Shown here in pieces: positions 57,200-64,000 of a stretch of DNA of 64,000 nucleotides. The stretch covers positions 496,001 through 560,000 of the forward strand of contig JAITYX010000022.1 of NCBI GenBank assembly GCA_021018815.1, written 5' to 3'. Below the pieces are notes generated by a model. The model saw only the letters and a list, made by a program, of their open reading frames with translations, was not told where the DNA came from and searched no databases. Made by a program: the position numbers and the translations under genes. This stretch comes from Talinum fruticosum (taxonomy: Eukaryota; Streptophyta; Magnoliopsida; Caryophyllales; Talinaceae). The number at the start of each line of letters is the position of its first letter. The stretch's first letter is position 1.

Positions 57200-58869
57200 T
57201 GCTCGTTTAGAGCGTTAGAGCCCTAGCTTTCATCCTCTCCCCCTCTTTCTAACCCTAGCTTTCTCTCACCTTCATCTTCCATCTTCATCCCAGCCATATC
57301 ATCTCTCTTCATCCCAGCTGTTATCATCTTTCTCATCTCATCAGTCAAGCATTATTACAAGCCATTACAAGATCAGAAACTAGGGCTTTAATCAAGAATT
57401 GATAATGTCAAGGGTTCGATTGGGGCTATAAATCTGAGCTAGTGAAAGTTGAAGCCAAACTGATCAGACAGTCGGTAATAGTTTCTTAGAGTAGATTAGC
57501 TTTAATTTTCTGATTATCTCCTTCTTTGAGTCATGTTTTCGATTCCTGATTAAGTTTTCAGAGTCTAGAATTTGTGTAATTGTATTTGTGATTTGCATTC
57601 ACATGAGATTTTTGGTTTGGTATTGATATTCCAAGGTAATTGGTTCGAAAAGTTCAGATCTTGGTTCTCTGTTTTGTGTCTGTTTTTGTACCCTGTTTCA
57701 ACCTTGGCTGTGTCTATTCATCATAGCTGTGTTTTGCTTTTCAGTTCTGAATTTGTTGCTCTTTTTATTTACCCCTGTTGCAATTTGCAAATCTGGGTTG
57801 CTTGATTGTGGGCAAATCACCATCGTTTGAAGAAGCTGGCTTGAGTTTGGTTTTTCCAATGTGGTTTTGGGAGTTTATGAGCAGTGTAGGTATTGAGCCC
57901 ATGGCCGTGAGGTCTTCTCTCTCTTTTTGTGCCTTCTCCCTAGTTTTAATTATAAGTCAAATTTCGTCAATGATATTTCTGGAATTAAGTTCTTACAACC
58001 ATGTTCAATCGAGATTTTCTGATTTCTGGCTTCATTGGTTTTACTCAATTTGCATCGATTTCCATGTGTTGCTTAGAATTATGAACTTGCAAGGCTATGT
58101 AGTAGTAGAAAGTTTCTAGGATGCATTAAAAATGGAGGAAAACGGCGAACTAGAAACTTTTTGAACTTTGTACTCTAATGAAGGAGAGGTAGTATTGAGT
58201 TAAAATAAACAATGCGAGAATCGCAATGTTAAGAGAGTTAGGATCCTTACTAATGGATATCTCAATGGTATTTAATTATGGGAGTTTTTTCTCAATTCAT
58301 TTTGACCTTTTCGAACAAGGGAAAAAATTTTCTTGGAAAATCATTTTTTGCCCTTACATATTTTCCTCAATTCAAACAAGAGAAAAGAAATTGATTTATC
58401 CTCTAGCCTTATTGACCCAAAAACATCATACAGATAGTGCATTTTAGACACATGGGTACATGTGATTGATTAATCTTTTGCTGGTTTGTGAATTAAATAT
58501 TTACAGAGTCCTTATGATATGTGTTCTTGGAATCCTAGCCTTCAGAAACTTGTTTTATAAGCAATGGAATTCTCATACTTCTGATATGTCCTCTCATTAT
58601 TCTTAGTCAAACCTTATGATCTTTCCTTATTCTTTAACCAATTTTTCGTTTCCTTTTTGATACAGGACCTTCTTTGCGGATAATTCAACTCATGTTTGGT
58701 TTTTGCCATTGTTAGTCAAGGCGGATCACAGAAGAGGCGACAGTTCTTTAGCATGATCATGTTCATTTGGCCTGAACAATTAAAATCAGAAAACTAATTT
58801 TACTTATAAACTCAGCAAGTTGTTCTATAAAAAAGAGTTAATATTTTTCCCCAAATTGGCAGAGAAAAT
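57200..58869 (+). promoter_or_regulatory. TGD2 5' leader with leader intron and short uORF
   Basis: A CT-rich leader (from about 57,225, with TCTAACCCTAGC, telo-box-like) runs to a plausible donor near 57,475 (CAGTCG|GTAATAG). The acceptor TTGGCAG at 58,862 lies eight bases before the TGD2 start. A tiny uORF (MSRVRLGL, 57,405-57,431) lies in the leader. Plant genes for plastid proteins often have such leader introns. Another acceptor (GATACAG, about 58,665) could add a leader exon. The exact splice pattern needs transcript data. Confidence 0.5.
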
Positions 58870-61800
58870 ATGGTGGGGAATCCTTTTGTCCAGGGTGTGA
58901 CAACCCCAGCTGGTCTGTCATATCCTTTAATTCCCATCAGGCACCGTTCAAGCAGTTCATTGCCCTGTCTTTCTTCTAGGTCTCAGAAGCAGGTAGTTTT
59001 CATTAAGGCTATGTCAGCGAACACAGAGCAGGACCAACCGTCCTCTTCATCAGAAACAAAAAATCCTCTTTCAGTTGTTTTGGATGTTCCTCGTAGTATC
59101 TGGAAGCAAACATTGCGTCCTCTGCATGATTTTGGTTTTGGTAGGAGGAGCATTTGGGAAGGTGGTGTTGGCTTATTTCTTATCTCAGGCACTGTTCTTC
59201 TTGCGTTGAGTTTGGCTTGGCTAAAGGGCCTCCAGATACGCTCTAAATTTAGGAAGTATCTTGCTGTGTTCGAGTTTCCTAAGGCTTCTGGTATGTGCAC
59301 TGGAACACCTGTGAGAATAAGAGGGGTGAATGTTGGTAATGTGATCCGTGTGAACCCTTCTTTGAAAAATGTGGAAGCTGTCGTTGAGGTTGGTAGCTTG
59401 TCATTCATGTTTCTGTGTTGCTATAGTTCATAGGTTAATTTTGGTTATTTGTAGTTGTATGTAAGGACGTCTGCCAAACTGTGGTGGTTTTCTTTAACAG
59501 ATATCCAGTCATGGTTTGATTTCTGCTTGCAGGTTGATGATGATAAAATAATTATTCCGCGGAATTCTTTAGTTGAAGTGAATCAGTCTGGTCTTCTCAT
59601 GGAAACTATGATTGACATAACCCCCAGGGATCCAATTCCATCGCCTTCTGTTGGACCGCTTGACCCAGAATGTGACAAGGAAGGCCTTATTGTTTGTGAC
59701 AGGCAAAAGATTAGGGGATATCAAGGAGTGAGTTTAGATGAACTTGTGGGAATATTTACTCGTATTGGACGTGAGGTGGAAGATATCGGTGTTGCCAATG
59801 GCTACTCGTTGGCAAAAAGAGTTGCAGCTGTTATTGAAGATGCCCGACCATTGTTGTCAAAGGTCTGATGTTCTGCTTGTTAGTTTAGATGTTATAGTTT
59901 ATGAACACTTGACCTTTTCAAAAAAGAAATTAAGAAAGAGAAGGGGGTGGGGGTATGCAATATTCCATCCTTTGCATTTTTATATTCATAAACCAATCTT
60001 AGGGGCAAACTTATTAGTAATCCTTCATTTTTCTAATTGAGTAGCTGAGTTACATGCATATTTTATTAGAACCATGTGCAAGTCACATGTTCATTTAGTG
60101 GTGTAGTGGTGGTTTTAGAGAAATTTGAAAACTTTTAGCAAATAAGATATGGCCCCTAAAAATTTTACCCTTGACTGGAGTTTATCTTCTACTAGTTCAC
60201 AGTCTATATGCATTCTCTTTTTTCGCCATGAGGAGGAATCATGAGTCAAATTTTGAGGTACTAGGAATAGGATGAAGGATGAAAACTAGTCCGATGTTGA
60301 CCATGAATTTGGCAATTCGTTGATGTGAGTCTGGTATGGTCGTTATTCATTTTGTAGAGGACTAATATCATGAATAGAAAATTCAACTGCTTTGGCCTTA
60401 TTTATTTATTTATTTTTTGTTACTGGTGCCCATTGTTTTCTTAAGCCGCCTATTTGATCATACTTTGTTCAACTTGTAGCAAGCCAATCGATGTTATAGA
60501 CAATATGGATTTAGAATTCAACATGAGCATCTAGGTTTACTGATAGCGCAGAACCATGTGATAAGTGTTTGCCTTGCACTAACTCCTGTATACTGTGTAG
60601 TGATTCTTCAGATTAAAGCCATGTCTGATGACATTCATCCTTTGTTATCGGAAATCCGTGACACTGGCTTACTGAAAGAAGTGGAGAATTTGACTAGAAG
60701 TCTTACACAGGCCACTGAGGATTTAAGGTGAGCATTTCCATTATGTCCTTGTTTCAGTTGGAAGCATGTTCTAATTGGGTATATGTATATCCATATTCTG
60801 TAGTATAATGTTGTTAATGATAGATCTGACTTGTAATGTAACTATGTTCAATTACTAAAGGGATGCTGTCCATGGAACTTTCAAATTCATGACCCCTTCA
60901 CCTACTGCTTAACATGAGAATATTGTGACCCATTATCTGTACATGCCATACTAAATATGATTTCCTTTTGAATTTAATTGAGAATTGTCACCTTTTATTC
61001 AAGCCACCCTGCTGCCCTTCTCATGTAATCATTGTGAGCAAGCAAAGATACTAATTTGTGTCCGATACTCCATTCTGTAATGGGTATTTGAAGGTGATAT
61101 AGGATTATTTGTACCATCATGAGCATAATTGGCCTAGGCATGCTTGAGTGTTAAGAGCTGGATTCATAAGTGGTCCACAATCCCCATGCGCTGGCTCAAT
61201 GCCAAAGCAATGCACCTCTTTTGCACCGTGTCCATCCTACCAACTATATATACCTTACCACCTATCCCTCACCTTGGTCATCCTGCCCTTTCTCTTCTTC
61301 TTCCACCTTTCCCGTGTCTTGCTCCCTGACCTAGGCCACTGCGAGAGGTCATCATTGACCTGCAACCCTGCTGGTGTCATTTGCACTGCCCTTCCACTCC
61401 CTACTTCGAGTTGTGTCCTAGATCTGCTCCCCTCTTCAATCCTTTGAAAGTTTATCTCCTCTCATACCCCCTTTCATCCCTACCAACATTAACAGAGTGG
61501 GTTGTCACTGGCCTGGCCTCCCGTTCCTATGTTAGTGTTACCCCTCCGCTGCCTTCCCCACCTCCTGCTCTTCCACTATCAAGATTGCCCTAGTCAAACT
61601 CCTATGTTTTCTCTTTTCCATGTTTCATTTACCATAGCCCGCTTTTCCTCCTACATTGGAGCTGACCCCTAGTGTTGTTAGAGGTCACTAGTTGCCTTCA
61701 GTGCAATTTTTTCCCCAAAAAATAACACCCTATGAACAGTGCATCAAGTTTGAGTTCTGGATGAACTGAAAAAATAGATAGATGACTGAAGTTGGGGTGT

Positions 61801-63427
61801 GGAGATAATTATAGCCATGAGAAAATTATAACTATTTCTATCAGTAAGGAGAGTTCTTGTCCTTTGAACGTGTCATTGTTGGCTAATAGGATTGGAAAAG
61901 GTTGGATTGGGGCTGGTGCTGATAAGGGTAAAGTGGGTCGCAAACTTTTTGTCCATTTTATATAGTAGTGGTAAATATATTAAAACATAAAACAAGAATG
62001 AAGTGTTCAGTAGATTCTACAATGCTGTATGGCATAATGTAATTTTAGGGTCAAAGTTGCATATGATCTTTGTCTATTTTTGTTTCTTGTTACTCAATTG
62101 TTTATACGGATACCATATGTAAAGGCACCTTATTTTTGGCTGTTTTAATCACCTTTTAACCTATGTTACTCTGACTCTTCATTTTACCCCACCGTACCCA
62201 TGTCGAACCTTCGACATTCAGAGAAGGGTCTGACACTTGACTCTTTAAATTACAATGAAAATCTAAAAATTTTCTTGAAAATATTAAGTCTGACACTTGG
62301 ACACGTGTCCATATCGGACACCCTTACCAGAGTTTGAGTAACATAGCTTTTAACTAATCAGCCATCCAAGAAAGAAAACAGAATTGATTCGCTGATTAAT
62401 TGATGAATTAGTATCACCCCTTTCCTCTACTAGGACAAGATCTTGTAGCATGTATAGAATGGCTACTAAAGATAGCCTAAGGGGGCATCTGCTATGAATA
62501 CTTAAGCGTAGTTTAACTATTTGTTAAATTTGAAAAGAAAAGCTTAGGTTCATCCGAGAATAATAGTGGTTCTCAGCTAGTAAATTTCTTGATGATAGTT
62601 TTTCATGCCGTTCATTTCTGTTGAATGGGGTTATTGTGTAGTGCCTGTGTTGGGTGTGCTGTATATCAGTCATCCACTTAGCTTTGTGGAGTACACAGTG
62701 TCAATTTGCACCAGAGGGTATGCTGTCAGATGCTGGTTTATCAAAGAAACTTTTGCCTGAGTATCTCTGCAAAAGGACCAGCTGATTAATGCGTTAGCCT
62801 TTCAATTTTCTTCTGTTTTGTTTCTGCTTTGCAATATGTACTTTAAAATGTCAATGAGTTTTCCATAACTTATCTGTTGCTTGATACAAGACTAAACTAT
62901 CCACTGAAAATATGTTGATATGCCTCTAAATGTGGTTGTTGTCCTGCAGACAAGTTCAATCATCTATTTTGACCCCAGAGAACACCGAAATGATTCAGAA
63001 GTCGATTTACACTCTAATATTTACATTGAAGAACATTGAGGTGCGTCAGATTTAAGAGTCTTCTTATCATCTAGTTATCAAGTCCAATTTTTTTCCCCCA
63101 ATTGTTCCATACAGACTCTTGAAGGATCCAGCGCATCCTTATTTTTTTTAATTTTTTTTTGGGGGGTGGGTGGGGTGGGTGTTAAGGTAACTGCACAGCA
63201 AATTTCGGGATTTGATTAATGGGATGCTCAACTTCAAAACCAGCTCTTCTGCCATCAGAACTAATTGTCTTTTCTGCTTTTAAATCCAAACCAATTTGTT
63301 GCATTAACTTTGGTCCACTTTCTTATTGCTGCAGAGCATCAGTTCCGACATTTTGGGGTTCACAGGTGATGAGGCCACCAGACGGAACTTGAAGCTGCTG
63401 ATTAAGTCATTGAGCAGGCTACTGTAA
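58870..63427 (+). CDS. TGD2: TGD2, chloroplast inner-envelope MCE-domain lipid-transfer protein, 5 coding exons
   Basis: Exons: 58,870-59,388; 59,533-59,862; 60,612-60,727; 62,950-63,040; 63,335-63,427. Phases agree, giving 382 aa, close to the Arabidopsis protein. Residues 1-48 are Ser-rich, as in a chloroplast transit peptide. Residues ~93-117 contain the single membrane span (GVGLFLISGTVLLALSLAWL). The MCE domain follows (~125-205: FRKYLAVFEFPKASGMCTGT, PVRIRGVNVGNVIRV, VEVDDDKIIIPRNSLVEVNQ, GLLMETMIDITP). The C-terminal part is helical (IKAMSDDIHPLLSEI, ending NLKLLIKSLSRLL). TGD2 is the phosphatidic-acid-binding substrate component of the TGD1-TGD2-TGD3 ABC importer, which moves lipid from the ER-side pathway into plastids. 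The gene appears intact. Intron 3 is long (60.7-62.9 kb) and contains a foldback MITE. The last exon's end is tandemly duplicated downstream. Confidence 0.95.
60728..62949 (+). other. Long TGD2 intron with a C-rich block and a MITE
   Basis: This 2.2 kb intron has a C/T-rich block at about 61,160-61,700, unlike the surrounding intron. Its short open frames (for example 61,148-61,447) have no known similarity. It may be an unidentified insertion ending near the TAGAGGTCACTAGTTGCC text at 61,679-61,696. The foldback element at 62,161-62,346 is listed separately. Confidence 0.5.
62161..62346. mobile_element. Foldback hAT-type MITE in the TGD2 intron
   Basis: The left end CTATGTTACTCTGACTC and the reverse complement of the right end CTATGTTACTCAAACTC form clean inverted repeats. 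CTTTTAAC occurs exactly on both sides (62,153-62,160 and 62,347-62,354), an 8-bp target duplication. The interior has mirrored GTCTGACACTTG/ACACGTGTCC words. I recognise the CTATGTT(A/G)CTC(G)GACTC terminus as a common plant MITE family. A diverged relative lies near 51,953-52,140. Confidence 0.85.
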
Positions 63428-63553
63428 GGACACGAGCATCCATACCCGCTATTGACATCATTTGCCTCGATCATAGCATCTTTGAGCAGGCTACTGTAAG
63501 GAAACGAGCATCCATACCCGCTGCTAGTGACATCATTTGCCTCAATCATAGTT
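63408..63553 (+). repeat. Tandem duplication spanning the TGD2 stop codon
   Basis: A segment of ~71-75 bp that starts in the last TGD2 codons (TTGAGCAGGCTACTGTAAGG, then ACACGAGCATCCATACCCGC and GACATCATTTGCCTC, then ATCATAG) is repeated directly after itself with a few changes and a small insertion (GCTAGT). The second copy includes a second in-frame-looking SRLL-stop. The first stop ends the protein, so the copy is in the 3' UTR. Confidence 0.9.
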
Positions 63554-64000
63554 TCTTTAATGCAGTTTATATGTCTTATTATTTTTTTTGTTATAGTAAC
63601 CAGTGAATATTACAACTGGATATTGGAATAGAGTAGTACCAAAATGCTTAGTTGAGCTTTGCTTGCCCCTTTTTTCAGTTCGGTCATAGTTCATAAGTTC
63701 CCCTGTGGAAGAATCCAGATCAATCTGTTACAGGTTGTTGTTTCCAGAAATTCAAAAGTATTTTTCTACCCTCGGGATGAGATGCCATAATTATATACTA
63801 AGCTTTTTGGTCCCATCTTTTTAGCAGGTAGAATCTTTGAAGCCAGTTTGTTGAAGTTTTTGGTACTGCCGGTGAATGAAATCATATGATTGTTGAAGTT
63901 ATCTAAGACCTTTGGAACAACTTGTGCTGGTCTTTTCTGTCATCATAGTGAAACAACTGTAAATTGGCTTTTGCCTTTTTTGCTTTCTCATGGGAACTAT
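63554..64000 (+). other. TGD2 3' UTR and downstream
   Basis: T-rich 3' flank after the TGD2 stop-codon duplication. No further gene begins before the window ends. Confidence 0.5.

Noticed and set aside
58226..58447. Open frames in the TGD2 leader region (57,572-58,447)
   Set aside because: They lie in the inferred 5' leader intron and have no domain; TGD2 starts at 58,870.

Overview
The window is nuclear DNA of a flowering plant, most likely a eudicot. The genes are intron-rich with GT-AG splice sites. The flanks are AT-rich and crowded with plant-type transposons (a Sirevirus-like Copia element, LINE, Helitron, hAT, Mutator-like elements, MITEs). One gene is the plastid lipid-import protein TGD2. 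No tRNA, rRNA or CRISPR was seen.

Five genes can be assembled exon by exon with matching splice phases. (1) About 11.49-15.34 kb, + strand: a 526-aa multi-pass membrane protein of a plant-specific family. (2) About 16.40-21.50 kb, - strand, convergent with gene 1: a 78-aa single-pass membrane/coiled-coil protein. Its 4.7 kb second intron holds a LINE remnant and an LTR retrotransposon. (3) 32.77-40.20 kb, +: an 11-exon, ~403-aa ASCH-domain (RNA-binding-like) protein. (4) 42.98-44.83 kb, +: ribosomal protein eL38 (69 aa), with an intron directly after the ATG. (5) 58.87-63.43 kb, +: TGD2 (382 aa), with a 5'-leader intron.

Layout: 0-4 kb is decayed AT-rich DNA with MITE-like inverted repeats. 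4.0-8.8 kb is a 5'-truncated, minus-strand Copia/Sirevirus-like element with its 3' LTR. Genes 1 and 2 occupy 11-21.5 kb. 22.4-27.7 kb holds a Tourist-like MITE and a Helitron whose 5' terminus is repeated six times, separated by (TAA)n tracts. 27.7-29.3 kb is packed with the word TGAACAAA. 29.6-31.9 kb is a set of nested inverted-repeat elements. 32.6-44.9 kb holds genes 3 and 4. 45.4-50.1 kb is a candidate solo LTR split by a 3.8 kb hAT element with a degenerate transposase. 53.3-55.3 kb is a Mutator-like element with ~225-bp terminal inverted repeats and a spliced internal ORF (Pack-MULE candidate). 57.2-63.9 kb is TGD2.

The most notable find is the ~2.08 kb LTR retrotransposon at 18,060-20,136, inside an intron of gene 2. 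It has two ~417-bp LTRs and a tRNA-Met-like primer binding site. Its internal region is not gag-pol but an intronless, frameshifted copy of the N-terminal part of PDS5, the sister-chromatid cohesion factor. This looks like transduction of a host cell-cycle gene by a retrotransposon. The five genes share no evident pathway. They are ordinary housekeeping loci spaced by transposon debris.
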